From CAIMZW01 sp037133095 (lineage in GTDB: Bacteria > Actinomycetota > Actinomycetes > Nanopelagicales > Nanopelagicaceae): DNA of 21,067 nucleotides. The notes beneath the pieces are model-generated. The model did no database searches, was not told the DNA's origin, and was given only the letters and a program-made list of their open reading frames with translations. The position numbers and the translations under genes were made by a program. The DNA lies in NCBI GenBank assembly GCA_037133095.1, contig JBAXOT010000028.1:1-21067 (forward strand), in the 5' to 3' direction. Below, in pieces: positions 1-7,652 of this stretch (its first letter is position 1; the number at the start of each line of letters is the position of its first letter).

Positions 1-277
1 ACTTCACCCATGTCACCGCAGGCCACACCATCAGCGCCAGCTTTGCGATCGATACCAATAACATCGTGGCCAGCAGCGGCAGCAATGGATCCGTCACCCC
101 AGCCGGCACCACCGCAGTGGGCTATGACCTCAGCCAGAGCTACACCATTACCCCAGCGGCCCACTATCACGTCGCCGATGTCCTAGTTGATGGCTCCAGC
201 GTCGGTGCGGTGAGCAGTTATGACTTCACCCATGTCACCGCAGGCCACACCATCAGCGCCAGCTTTGCGATCGATAC
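1..277 (+). repeat. 222-bp tandem repeat inside the surface protein gene
   Basis: Positions 1-55 and 223-277 are identical over 55 bases, an offset of 222 bp or 74 codons. Both copies encode the end of a divergent InlB-type unit (residues THVTAGHTISASFAID). Since the window starts inside the first copy, the match may extend further upstream and the array may hold more units. Identity at silent sites points to recent duplication or gene conversion. Confidence 0.85.
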
Positions 278-2930
278 TTTCGCCGCCATTTATGACAGCC
301 AAGGCGGAACAGCGGTTGCCAGTGGCTCGTATTCATTTGGTGGTTCGTTTGCACTAGCTTCCGCACCAACGAGAAGTGGATATGTCTTTAATGGTTGGTT
401 TGTTGCATCTAGCGGCGGGTCAGTATTGACTTCCCCTTACGCACCAGGCCTAGCAGCGGACATCACTTTGTATGCTCAATGGACTCTCATTCCAACTATC
501 TCCACTGTTGCTGCCGTTACTGGTAGCTCTGGTCCACTTCCAGGAACTAATACAGTTACCTTGACTGGTACTGGATATACCGGGACAGCGTCCGTGACTA
601 TCGATGGTCAACCATGTACCAACATCGTGATCACTAGCGATACTCAAATTACTTGCACCGTTCCCGCCGGTATAAGTGTTGGTCCTAAAGATGTTGTCAT
701 TGCCGCTCCTGGTGGTTCAGTGACTTCAATAGGTGGCTATACCTATTACGCCACGGTCACCTTCAACGCCAACTCCGGTACTGGATCGATGGTTAACCAG
801 ACAGGCACCTCGGCCGCGGCATTGCATACCAACGCGTTTACTAAGGCTGGCAGCATCTTCGCTGGTTGGTCCACCACATCGAATGGTTCAGTTTCGTATG
901 CAAATGGCGCCTCATTCGCATTCACGAATGATCAAACTTTATTTGCGAAATGGACTCTGATCCCAACGATCTCTACCGTTGCCGCTGTCACAGGAAGTTC
1001 AGGACCCCTTCCAGGAACTAACACCGTGACGTTGACGGGTACTGGTTACACCGGAACCACCTCAGTAACAATCGATGGTCAGGCTTGCACAAACATCGTA
1101 GTAACCGGTGATACTCAAATCACCTGCACCGTTCCAGTTGGAATCAGTGTTGGTCCAAAGGATGTTGTTATTACCGCTCCTGGTGGTTCAGTGACTTCAA
1201 TAGGTGGCTATACCTACTTTGCAACAGTTACCTTCCTTGCAAATTCAGGTGTTGGTGCCATGAGCAACCAGACGGGCTTCTCTGCCACTTCACTTCACAT
1301 CGACACATTTACGAAGACGGGTTACACCTTCGCGGGATGGGCGACTTCTCCAAGCGGATCTGTGCTCTACACCGATGGTGCAGTATTCCCATTCGTCAGT
1401 GATCAAAACTTGTATGCGCAATGGACTTTGATTCCGATTATTAACACGGTCGTTTTCGATGCAAACCGCGGCATTGGGTCAATGGCGCCACAGCATGACA
1501 TTGTTCCTGCAGCGCTGAATGCCAGCACCTTCACCCGCGCCAACTACACATTTGGAGGTTGGACTTCATCGGCTGATGGTTCGGGGACTTTCTATGGCAA
1601 TGCTGCTGTCTATCCGTTCAATCAGAACATCACGCTCTTCGCGAAATGGATTGCGGACAAGCACACGATTTCTTTCGATGGCAACAAGCCGACTGCTGGA
1701 AACTCACCATCACCTGTTGGACCGGTTGATTTTGGTTCCACGATCAAGGCTCCAGGTAATTCGGGTCCGCTGACCAAAGACGGTTACAGCTTTGGTGGTT
1801 GGAATACGACTCCTGATGGAACGGGTACCGACTATTCGGTTGGTTCAGATATTCCAGTGGGTGGCGATGTCACTTTGTACGCAAAGTGGATAGAACTACC
1901 AAAGCACACGGTCTTGTTCACCGGAAACGGAAGCACTGCAGGATTGAGTGCCGCAGAGATTTCATACCGACCTGCCAATCTCGTACCAAATGGCTTCACT
2001 CGTGACGGTTATAAGTTCGTTGGATGGTCGACGGCCGCCGATGGTGCAGGTACCTCGTATGCCGATGGTGCGCTGTACTCCTTCGAGAGTGATCTGACTC
2101 TGTATGCCCAATGGTCTCAGAATCAAAGCACCACGCCACCTTCAACAAATCCTGGTCCGATCGTTACTGAAGGAACTGATGATGTGAAGGCCACCGAAGA
2201 TGGTGCCGATGACCCTGTCGTCGTCACTATTTTGAACGGTGGAACAGGTATTCAGGTCGCTACCAAAACCTGGAAGATTGGTATCCAGAGCGATAAGAAG
2301 GTCGTCGAAGGTATCCAAGTTCCTTCTAAGCTCAAGGTGTATTTGATTCGTGGAGTTAATGCGACCACGAGCGGTGATGGATTTATGCCGGGGACGATTG
2401 CAAACGTTTATCTCTACTCCACGAAGCTTTTCTTGGGTAAGGCCTTGGTTCGCCCAGATGGAACATTTGCCGCGACCTTCCCGGTCTCCGCAAAAACCAC
2501 TCTTGGTCACCACGTGATGCAGGTCGAGGGAACCTCTTACGACGGTAAATTCCGAACTGCAGCCGTTGGCTTAACAGTCATCGATCTGCCACTTGGAAAG
2601 CAAGTTCCGATCAGCATGATTTTCTACGATCTCAATGTCAGCGATTTGAATGCGACCAACCGCGCTAAGTTGGACAAGGTTTCAGCGAAGCAAATTGTTG
2701 GTCACTTCCGCAAGATTTGGATCTTCGGGTACACCGATATTCAAACTGGCGTAGACAACCAAGCACTATCCGCCGCCCGCGCAAAGAAGGTAACCGATTA
2801 TCTTCACAAGAAGTTGCCGAAGGTGCAGATTGTGTTCAAGTACTTTGGCCCAGCCAACCCTCGTAATCCCGCTCATACCCAAGCGGCTTACGCGCAGAAC
2901 CGCCGATCTGAGATTCTCGGTCAGCGGTAG
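1..2930 (+). CDS. Large repetitive secreted surface protein with InlB-type repeats, TIG domains and a C-terminal OmpA domain (5' end outside window)
   Basis: The frame is open to the left edge (first full codon at 3), so the GTG at 66 is internal and the gene is partial; 975 residues are visible. In order: the tail of one and one complete divergent InlB repeat (to about nt 280), an InlB B-repeat (285-485), TIG domain 1 (490-755), InlB (750-955), TIG 2 (958-1220), then four InlB repeats to about 2115. The InlB units end in motifs such as YAQW, FAKW or YAKW with an internal GW. A Thr/Pro-rich acidic linker and an Ig-like segment (2260-2580) follow, then an OmpA-like domain (about 2600-2927) with FGYTD, NQALSAARA and NRRSE. 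OmpA domains bind peptidoglycan, and the repeats usually form extended stalks. I infer a wall-attached adhesin-like protein. The signal peptide must lie upstream. The ligand is unknown. Confidence 0.85.
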   Translation, partial: FTHVTAGHTISASFAIDTNNIVASSGSNGSVTPAGTTAVGYDLSQSYTITPAAHYHVADVLVDGSSVGAVSSYDFTHVTAGHTISASFAIDTFAAIYDSQGGTAVASGSYSFGGSFALASAPTRSGYVFNGWFVASSGGSVLTSPYAPGLAADITLYAQWTLIPTISTVAAVTGSSGPLPGTNTVTLTGTGYTGTASVTIDGQPCTNIVITSDTQITCTVPAGISVGPKDVVIAAPGGSVTSIGGYTYYATVTFNANSGTGSMVNQTGTSAAALHTNAFTKAGSIFAGWSTTSNGSVSYANGASFAFTNDQTLFAKWTLIPTISTVAAVTGSSGPLPGTNTVTLTGTGYTGTTSVTIDGQACTNIVVTGDTQITCTVPVGISVGPKDVVITAPGGSVTSIGGYTYFATVTFLANSGVGAMSNQTGFSATSLHIDTFTKTGYTFAGWATSPSGSVLYTDGAVFPFVSDQNLYAQWTLIPIINTVVFDANRGIGSMAPQHDIVPAALNASTFTRANYTFGGWTSSADGSGTFYGNAAVYPFNQNITLFAKWIADKHTISFDGNKPTAGNSPSPVGPVDFGSTIKAPGNSGPLTKDGYSFGGWNTTPDGTGTDYSVGSDIPVGGDVTLYAKWIELPKHTVLFTGNGSTAGLSAAEISYRPANLVPNGFTRDGYKFVGWSTAADGAGTSYADGALYSFESDLTLYAQWSQNQSTTPPSTNPGPIVTEGTDDVKATEDGADDPVVVTILNGGTGIQVATKTWKIGIQSDKKVVEGIQVPSKLKVYLIRGVNATTSGDGFMPGTIANVYLYSTKLFLGKALVRPDGTFAATFPVSAKTTLGHHVMQVEGTSYDGKFRTAAVGLTVIDLPLGKQVPISMIFYDLNVSDLNATNRAKLDKVSAKQIVGHFRKIWIFGYTDIQTGVDNQALSAARAKKVTDYLHKKLPKVQIVFKYFGPANPRNPAHTQAAYAQNRRSEILGQR
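490..1216 (+). repeat. Duplicated TIG + InlB module, 471-bp period
   Basis: The two TIG domains (from about 490 and about 961) have nearly the same protein sequence but differ at many silent positions, except for an identical 43-base block at 703-745 and 1174-1216. The period is 471 bp (157 codons). The patchwork of diverged and identical segments suggests an older duplication with later local conversion. Confidence 0.75.
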
Positions 2931-2944
2931 AACGTCCCAACGTC

Positions 2945-2980
2945 AAAGGCCCGGGCAATTTGCCCGGGCCTTTGCTTTTA
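2945..2980 (+). terminator. Rho-independent terminator of the surface protein gene
   Basis: A 12-bp GC-rich stem (AAAGGCCCGGGC with GCCCGGGCCTTT, 2945-2973) closes a five-base loop and runs into TTTGCTTTTA. It starts 15 bases after the stop codon. On the opposite strand the downstream T-run is poor, so it mainly serves the plus strand, though it could slow minus-strand transcripts coming from serC. Confidence 0.85.
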
Positions 2981-2993
2981 CTAACAATGCGGC

Positions 2994-3077
2994 TTATTTA
3001 TGTGTTCCAGCAAAAACCAGAATGGTCACGCCGATGAGCACCGCAAGGGTGATGAACCTGCGAACCTTGTAACTCAA
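2994..3077 (-). CDS. Possible 27-residue single-span membrane peptide downstream of serC
   Basis: After the serC stop, the same frame offers a TTG at 3077 and reads 27 codons to a TAA. The peptide starts MSYKVRRF, followed by an uninterrupted hydrophobic run (ITLAVLIGVTILVFAG) and a short THK tail. This is a positive-inside, one-helix layout. A GGGGAAG lies 9 bases before the TTG, within the last serC codons. Start type and size make this uncertain, and I know no named family for it. It would be co-transcribed with pdxH and serC. Confidence 0.35.
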   Translation of the reverse strand: MSYKVRRFITLAVLIGVTILVFAGTHK

Positions 3078-3083
3078 AGGAAC

Positions 3084-4205
3084 TTACTTCCCCATGTGTT
3101 CAACAACGTATTCGATGCTGGATGTAAGAGCATCGATATCTGAAGGTTCGACGGCAGGAAACATGCCAATGCGCAATTGGTTTTTACCCAGCTTGCGATA
3201 TGGCTCGGTATCAACAATGCCATTCGCGCGCAGAGCTTTAGCAACTTCACTTGCATCAATGGAATCATCAAAGTTAATGGTTCCAACAACTTTTGAGCGC
3301 ATCGTAGGATCCGTGACAAATGGGGTTGTGTAGGAAGTCTTCTCTGCCCATGAGTACAAGCGCGAAGATGAATCGGCGGAACGACCCGCGGCAAATGAAA
3401 GCCCGCCATTGTTATTCATCCATTCAATCTGGTCTGCAAGCAGAATGAGGGTTGCTAAAGCCGGAGTGTTATAGGTCTGATCAAGACGGCTATTTTCGAT
3501 CGCAATGGTGAGGTCAAAGAAGGCTGGAGTCCAGCGACCCGACGCTTTAATTTTCTCTACTCGGGCAATTGCGGCTGAACTCAAGACTGCAATCCATAGT
3601 CCACCATCGGAGGCAAAGGATTTTTGCGGTGCGAAGTAGTAGGCATCGGATTGTGAAATATCAACGTCGAGGCCGCCAGCGGCACTAGTTGCATCCACCA
3701 ATACCAGCGCACCTTCAGTTCCTGCCGGGCGAAGGATTGGCATAGAAACACCAGTGCTGGTTTCGTTGTGAGTTAAGGCGTAGACATCGACACCATCTTC
3801 GGCAACAGCAACAGGGTGAGTGCCAGGCTCTGATTTGATGACGGTTGGCTCACCGAGGAACGGTGCTTCTTTGGCGGCCGAGGCAAATTTGGAGGAGAAC
3901 TCACCAAAGACCAGGTGTTGGGATTTATTATCGATTAATCCAAAAGTGGCGATATCCCAAAATGCAGTAGAACCACCATTGCCAAGGACGACTTCATAGC
4001 CTTCTGGCAGATTAAAGAGAGAAGAGAGGCCGGTTCGAACTCGGCCTACGACGTTTTTAACTGGCTTTTGTCGGTGGCTTGTTCCTAAAATTGTTGAGCC
4101 GCTGGCGGCTAGAGCTGCGAGAGCTTCTGGTCGAATTTTTGAAGGGCCGCAGCCAAAGCGACCATCAATGGGTTTGAGATTTTCTGGGATTTTAATGTCA
4201 CTCAC
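3084..4205 (-). CDS. serC: Phosphoserine aminotransferase, actinobacterial type
   Basis: This PLP-dependent class V aminotransferase makes 3-phosphoserine from 3-phosphohydroxypyruvate and glutamate in cytoplasmic serine biosynthesis. The 373-residue length and the N-terminus (DGRFGCGPSK) fit the actinobacterial SerC subfamily. The likely PLP lysine is K195 in FAPQKSFASDGG, and the STGVS and DATSAAGG segments are typical of the fold. The GTG start lies 10 bases after the pdxH stop. The bases before it are C-rich (GCTCTCCCCC) and give no Shine-Dalgarno, so translation probably depends on coupling to pdxH. The upstream partner handles PLP, the cofactor SerC needs. Confidence 0.93.
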   Translation of the reverse strand: MSDIKIPENLKPIDGRFGCGPSKIRPEALAALAASGSTILGTSHRQKPVKNVVGRVRTGLSSLFNLPEGYEVVLGNGGSTAFWDIATFGLIDNKSQHLVFGEFSSKFASAAKEAPFLGEPTVIKSEPGTHPVAVAEDGVDVYALTHNETSTGVSMPILRPAGTEGALVLVDATSAAGGLDVDISQSDAYYFAPQKSFASDGGLWIAVLSSAAIARVEKIKASGRWTPAFFDLTIAIENSRLDQTYNTPALATLILLADQIEWMNNNGGLSFAAGRSADSSSRLYSWAEKTSYTTPFVTDPTMRSKVVGTINFDDSIDASEVAKALRANGIVDTEPYRKLGKNQLRIGMFPAVEPSDIDALTSSIEYVVEHMGK

Positions 4206-4215
4206 GGGGGAGAGC

Positions 4216-4872
4216 CTAAGGGAAGAGACGCTTTACTTCCCAACCGCCAACAGTTCGCGAATAGCGCAATCGATCATGCAATCGGGAATATCGCCCCTGC
4301 CAAAACTCAAAACTCTCCGGGCTGACGACATATCCGCCCCAGTGATGTGGACGGGGAACATCTGTGCCTTCGGGGTATTTTTTGGCGAATGTTTCGTACC
4401 GAGTTTCGAGTTCGTCGCGACTTTGTAATTCGGCAGATTGGGTGCTGGCCCAAGCCCCGATTCGGCTGCTCCACGGTCTGGCGGCATAGTAGGCATCGGA
4501 TTCCTCGGCCGGAACTTTTTCGGCGCTGCCGAGAATGATGATTTGACGTTCCATGGCATACCACGGAAAGAGGAGGCTGACTTTTGGGTTGCTGGCGATC
4601 TGATTCGCTTTGCGAGATTCGTAATTGGTGAAGAAAGTAAATCCCCTGGAAGTCAGATCCTTAAGGAGAACAGTTCTGGAACTTGGCTGGCCCTCGAAAA
4701 CGGTAGAAAGCACCATCGCATTCGCCTCGATGACCATGGGATTTATCGCCGCTTCAGCCAGCCAGCTATGAAATTGGGTGTACGGGTCGGCCGCCAGATC
4801 GGAATCTGAAAGCCCTTGGACACCATAAGAACGGCGCATCGCCGAAATTGCCTCGCGGCTGATTTCACTCAT
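4216..4872 (-). CDS. pdxH: Pyridoxamine/pyridoxine 5'-phosphate oxidase
   Basis: This FMN enzyme oxidises PNP or PMP to PLP in the cytoplasm (salvage or final synthesis step). Its 218 residues match the usual length. Family hallmarks in order: DPYTQFHSWL near the N-terminus, SSRTVLLKD, GFTFFTNYESRKA (FMN phosphate region), ARPWSSRIGAWAS, and the C-terminal PESFEFWQGRYSRLHDRLRY followed by W and a terminal RLFP. It is the first gene of the pdxH-serC operon and is divergent from citrate synthase. No Shine-Dalgarno precedes the ATG; a TATCGT hexamer 6 bases upstream suggests a leaderless mRNA. From memory, pdxH, serC and this citrate synthase type are neighbours in other Actinobacteria. Confidence 0.94.
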   Translation of the reverse strand: MSEISREAISAMRRSYGVQGLSDSDLAADPYTQFHSWLAEAAINPMVIEANAMVLSTVFEGQPSSRTVLLKDLTSRGFTFFTNYESRKANQIASNPKVSLLFPWYAMERQIIILGSAEKVPAEESDAYYAARPWSSRIGAWASTQSAELQSRDELETRYETFAKKYPEGTDVPRPHHWGGYVVSPESFEFWQGRYSRLHDRLRYSRTVGGWEVKRLFP

Positions 4873-4878
4873 AGCGAA

Positions 4879-4884
4879 ACGATA
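4879..4884 (-). promoter_or_regulatory. Putative -10 element for leaderless pdxH transcript
   Basis: On the minus strand TATCGT is followed by six bases (TTCGCT) and the pdxH ATG. This fits a TANNNT -10 element with the transcript starting at or next to the A of ATG. No clear -35 hexamer is visible, and there is no purine-rich ribosome site. Confidence 0.5.
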
Positions 4885-5019
4885 GCCCTGGTCCCGATGA
4901 CCGGCATTTTGGTGTATCGCAAGTCACTCTCCCTAAGGTGCTAACCACTTCACTTTGGTTTTACGCAACCGCCGAATGGGGGCAGAATACGAACGTTAAT
5001 TACTAACGGGGAGAATATT

Positions 5020-6126
5020 GTGACTGATGATTTCAAGCCTGGTCTTGAGGGCGTAATCGCTTTTGAATCAATAATCGCTGAACCAGATAAAGAAGGTAGC
5101 TCACTTCGATATCGTGGCGTAGACATCGAAGACCTCGTTGGTAAAGTCGAATTTGGCAAGGTCTGGGGTCTGTTGGTCGATGATTCATTCGCACCAGGGC
5201 TGCCGGTTGCCGAAGCCGAAGTTCTTCCCATTCACTCTGGTGATGTTCGCGCCGATGTTCAAGCAGCGATTGCACTTCTCGCGCCAAAGTTTGGCTTCAA
5301 GCCACTGCTAGATTCAACTGAAGAAGAGGCTCGAGATAACGTGGCTCGATCTTCAGCTTTACTTCTTTCATATGTTGCCCAAGCCGCGCGCGGAAATGCG
5401 CTTCCCGCAGTTCCGGAATCTGATGTTAATCAAGGTAAAACTTCAGTAGAGCGAATGATGATTCGTTGGCGGGGTGAGCCTGATCCAAAGCACGTAACTG
5501 CCATTGATGCTTATTTAGTTTCTGCAGCCGAACACGGTATGAACGCTTCTACCTTTACTTCGCGTGTCATCGCTTCAACTGGCGCAGATGCGGCCGCCGC
5601 ACTCTCTGGTGCCATCGGTGCAATGTCTGGGCCACTCCATGGAGGCGCCCCATCTCGAGTTCTTGGAATGATTGAAGATGTAGAAAAGTCTGGCGATGCT
5701 CGTGCTTATGTAAAAGGCATCATGGATCGCGGCGAACGCTTGATGGGTTTTGGCCATCGGGTTTATCGTGCCGAAGATCCACGCGCTCGCACTTTGCGTC
5801 GCATTGCTCGCGAACTTGAGGCACCGCGGTATGCCGTTGCCGAAGCCTTAGAAAAAGCAGCACTCGCCGAACTTCACGAGCGCCACCCCGAGCGTGTTCT
5901 AGAAACCAACGTTGAATTCTGGGCCGCAATCGTTCTGGATTTCGCCCAAGTCGAAGCACACCTATTTACTTCACTATTTACTTCGGCTCGAACTGCAGGT
6001 TGGTCGGCCCATATTTTGGAAGAGAAGCGCACTGGTCGACTCATTCGGCCATCGGCTCGCTATGTTGGCCATGGACCTCGTAAACCAGAGTCGGTAACTG
6101 GCTGGGACGGTTCTCTTTCTTCCTGA
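5020..6126 (+). CDS. Citrate synthase, CitA/citrate synthase 2 type
   Basis: Condenses oxaloacetate and acetyl-CoA to citrate at the TCA cycle entry. It has 368 residues, typical of the short actinobacterial CitA branch. Visible active-site segments are AEHGMNAS (H172), GPLHGG (H207) and GFGHRVYR (H246), then NVEFW, where E299 stands where the E. coli-type enzyme has its catalytic Asp. The C-terminal WSAHILEEKRTGRLIRPSARYVG segment is typical of this branch. The GTG start has a GGGGAG at 5008-5013, six bases upstream. A weak promoter candidate is TTTACG (4960-4965), a 17-base spacer and CAGAAT (4983-4988). It is divergent from pdxH. A 2-methylcitrate synthase role cannot be excluded by sequence alone, but no prp genes are nearby. 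Confidence 0.88.
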   Translation: MTDDFKPGLEGVIAFESIIAEPDKEGSSLRYRGVDIEDLVGKVEFGKVWGLLVDDSFAPGLPVAEAEVLPIHSGDVRADVQAAIALLAPKFGFKPLLDSTEEEARDNVARSSALLLSYVAQAARGNALPAVPESDVNQGKTSVERMMIRWRGEPDPKHVTAIDAYLVSAAEHGMNASTFTSRVIASTGADAAAALSGAIGAMSGPLHGGAPSRVLGMIEDVEKSGDARAYVKGIMDRGERLMGFGHRVYRAEDPRARTLRRIARELEAPRYAVAEALEKAALAELHERHPERVLETNVEFWAAIVLDFAQVEAHLFTSLFTSARTAGWSAHILEEKRTGRLIRPSARYVGHGPRKPESVTGWDGSLSS

Positions 6127-6160
6127 AGTATTAAAAAAATATAGGATTTAGATACTGCTC

Positions 6161-6204
6161 AAACCCCAAGAATTGCTCTGAAGTGAGCCATTTTTGGGGT
6201 TTTT
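6161..6204 (+). terminator. Likely terminator of citrate synthase gene
   Basis: AAACCCCAA (6161-6169) pairs with TTGGGGTTT (6194-6202), and a small inner stem GCTC/GAGC sits in the loop. The outer stem ends in a run of five T (6200-6204). It begins 34 bases after the stop codon. Confidence 0.65.
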
Positions 6205-6257
6205 GATAACAATCCTGTAACGACTCACAAATATGCGTGCTACCTCGCGCTTTTCAC

Positions 6258-6286
6258 TTGCCTTCACGCCTTTTGGCGTATGTAAT
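6258..6286 (+). promoter_or_regulatory. Putative promoter of the malE-like gene with an inverted repeat in its spacer
   Basis: TTGCCT (6258-6263) and TGTAAT (6281-6286) match the -35 and -10 consensus at 4/6 and 5/6 with a 17-base spacer. The spacer carries ACGCC-TTTT-GGCGT (6266-6279), a perfect 5-bp inverted repeat placed where a repressor could block RNA polymerase. The rest of the 6127-6333 gap holds the citrate synthase terminator and the malE ribosome site GGAGGA (6322-6327). Confidence 0.5.
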
Positions 6287-6333
6287 AGCCCAGTTGCCTC
6301 CCTCGGGCAGCACAAATCCATGGAGGAAAATTA

Positions 6334-7584
6334 ATGATGAAAAAGCGCTTCGGCGCGGTTAGCGTTATCGCTTCCGCAGCCCTCGTGGCTTCTGCACTGT
6401 TAGTTCCAAGTGCAAATGCAGCTACTAAGACCATCATTGTTTGGGCCGACGAAACTCGCGGACCACAATTGACAAAGTTGATTGATGGCAACACCACCAT
6501 TGCACCGGGATACAAAGTCCAGGTCAAGTTCTTTTCAGCTCTTAGTGCACTTCAGAGTGCATGGGATAAGGCCACTTCTGCTGGCGGTCCCGATGTAATT
6601 ACCGGTCCTGCTTCCTTCGCATCGCAAGGTGCAAAGTCAGGAAAGCTCGCACCACTTCCATACGGTGCTCTTCTCAAGTCTCAGATCCCAGCAGCCGGAA
6701 TCGCAGCAATGTCATTCCAGCGCAAGATCTACGGTGTGCCACTAGATGTTGACACCACCGCCTTCCTTTGGAACAAGACACTTTTCGGTGCCGCTGCTCC
6801 AACAACTTTCAAGGCAATGGTTGACTACTACAACGCCAACAAAGTCTCAAAGGGCTTGACCGGCGGAATCTGCGCACTTGAAGGAACATGGGGATCACAA
6901 CCTGTTCTTACTGCACTTGGTGGCGGCGCTTGGGTATCAAAGGGTTCCAATGCTGATTACAGCAAGGTCCTCTTGAACTCTGCTGCTCTCAAGTCAAACA
7001 TCAAGTCACTTCTCTTGGGTGCCGATGGCAAGTCCAACGGCTTCTTCCAATGGGATGGTTGCGGCGATGCATTCAAGGCCGGAAAGATCCCATTCGCTAA
7101 CACTGGCGCATGGAACTTTGATGGCATTAAGTCTGCTGGAATCAACTTCGGTCTCGGCGCAGTGCCAGGACTCGTTGCTGGTTCTTACGGACAACAATGG
7201 GTTAACTACTCTGGCGCTTATGTCACCACCTTTGCTTCGGCACACGGTGTTGACCTCGGTGCAAAGAAGCTTGTGATGGGATGGTTCGCAAGCCCAGAAG
7301 GACAGACTGCAATGAGCGGTCTCTCCGGCCGACCACCAGCAAACCGCCTCTCCGCTGCAAAGATCACTGATCCAAGCACCCTCGGAGTAGCAACTGCTGC
7401 CCTAACTGGAACCCCACAGGTTTCACCAGCACTTGATGACAAGGCTGGCGGATCTAACTGGTACGACGTTCTTGGTTCGGTTTACACCGACATCTTCACC
7501 AAGGGTAAGGATGTATCAGCAACTCTTGATGCTGCTGCTGCAATTCTTTCCAAGAACTTCGCTGACGCTGCAGCAAATCTCTAA
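6334..7584 (+). CDS. malE: Secreted maltose/malto-oligosaccharide-binding protein of an ABC transporter
   Basis: This is the extracytoplasmic solute receptor (family 1 binding protein, 416 residues) for the MalFG permease. Residues 1-29 form a signal peptide (MMKKRF, hydrophobic core, then PSANA before ATK) with a type I peptidase site. There is no lipobox cysteine, unlike most binding proteins of single-membrane bacteria. The mature protein opens with a strand reading KTIIVWADE and contains GPDVITGPASF, YGVPLDVDTTAFLWNK and GAWNFDGI, which fit the MalE/SBP1 fold. Two cysteines (GGICALEG, WDGCGDAF) could form a disulfide. GGAGGA six bases before ATG is a strong ribosome site. It is the first gene of the locus and is separated from malF by a terminator. 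Maltodextrin specificity is inferred from the neighbouring genes. Confidence 0.85.
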   Translation: MMKKRFGAVSVIASAALVASALLVPSANAATKTIIVWADETRGPQLTKLIDGNTTIAPGYKVQVKFFSALSALQSAWDKATSAGGPDVITGPASFASQGAKSGKLAPLPYGALLKSQIPAAGIAAMSFQRKIYGVPLDVDTTAFLWNKTLFGAAAPTTFKAMVDYYNANKVSKGLTGGICALEGTWGSQPVLTALGGGAWVSKGSNADYSKVLLNSAALKSNIKSLLLGADGKSNGFFQWDGCGDAFKAGKIPFANTGAWNFDGIKSAGINFGLGAVPGLVAGSYGQQWVNYSGAYVTTFASAHGVDLGAKKLVMGWFASPEGQTAMSGLSGRPPANRLSAAKITDPSTLGVATAALTGTPQVSPALDDKAGGSNWYDVLGSVYTDIFTKGKDVSATLDAAAAILSKNFADAAANL

Positions 7585-7615
7585 AGAACTTCCTAGTTAT
7601 TAGGAATTAAGAAGA

Positions 7616-7652
7616 GGGCAGTCGGTGTGATCTTCACATCGACTGCCCTTTT
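7616..7652 (+). terminator. Terminator/attenuator between malE and malF
   Basis: A 15-position stem (GGGCAGTCGGTGTGA, 7616-7630, with TCACATCGACTGCCC, 7634-7648; one G-T wobble) closes a 3-base loop and is followed by TTTT. It would stop most malE transcripts and so favour binding protein over permease. malF then needs readthrough or its own promoter. TTCACA (7633-7638), 19 bases and GATAAT (7658-7663) is a weak candidate for the latter. Confidence 0.8.

Noticed and set aside
66..68. GTG as start of the surface protein gene
   Set aside because: The frame is open from position 3 through the left edge and encodes the same repeat unit upstream, so this GTG is internal.
1..2930. CRISPR array or mobile element as cause of the repeats
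   Set aside because: Repeats are in frame, protein-coding and 222 or 471 bp long, with no short regular spacers, transposase or terminal inverted repeats.
6206..6215. GATAACAATC resembling a lac operator half
   Set aside because: No symmetric partner half and poor placement relative to the likely promoter; best taken as chance.
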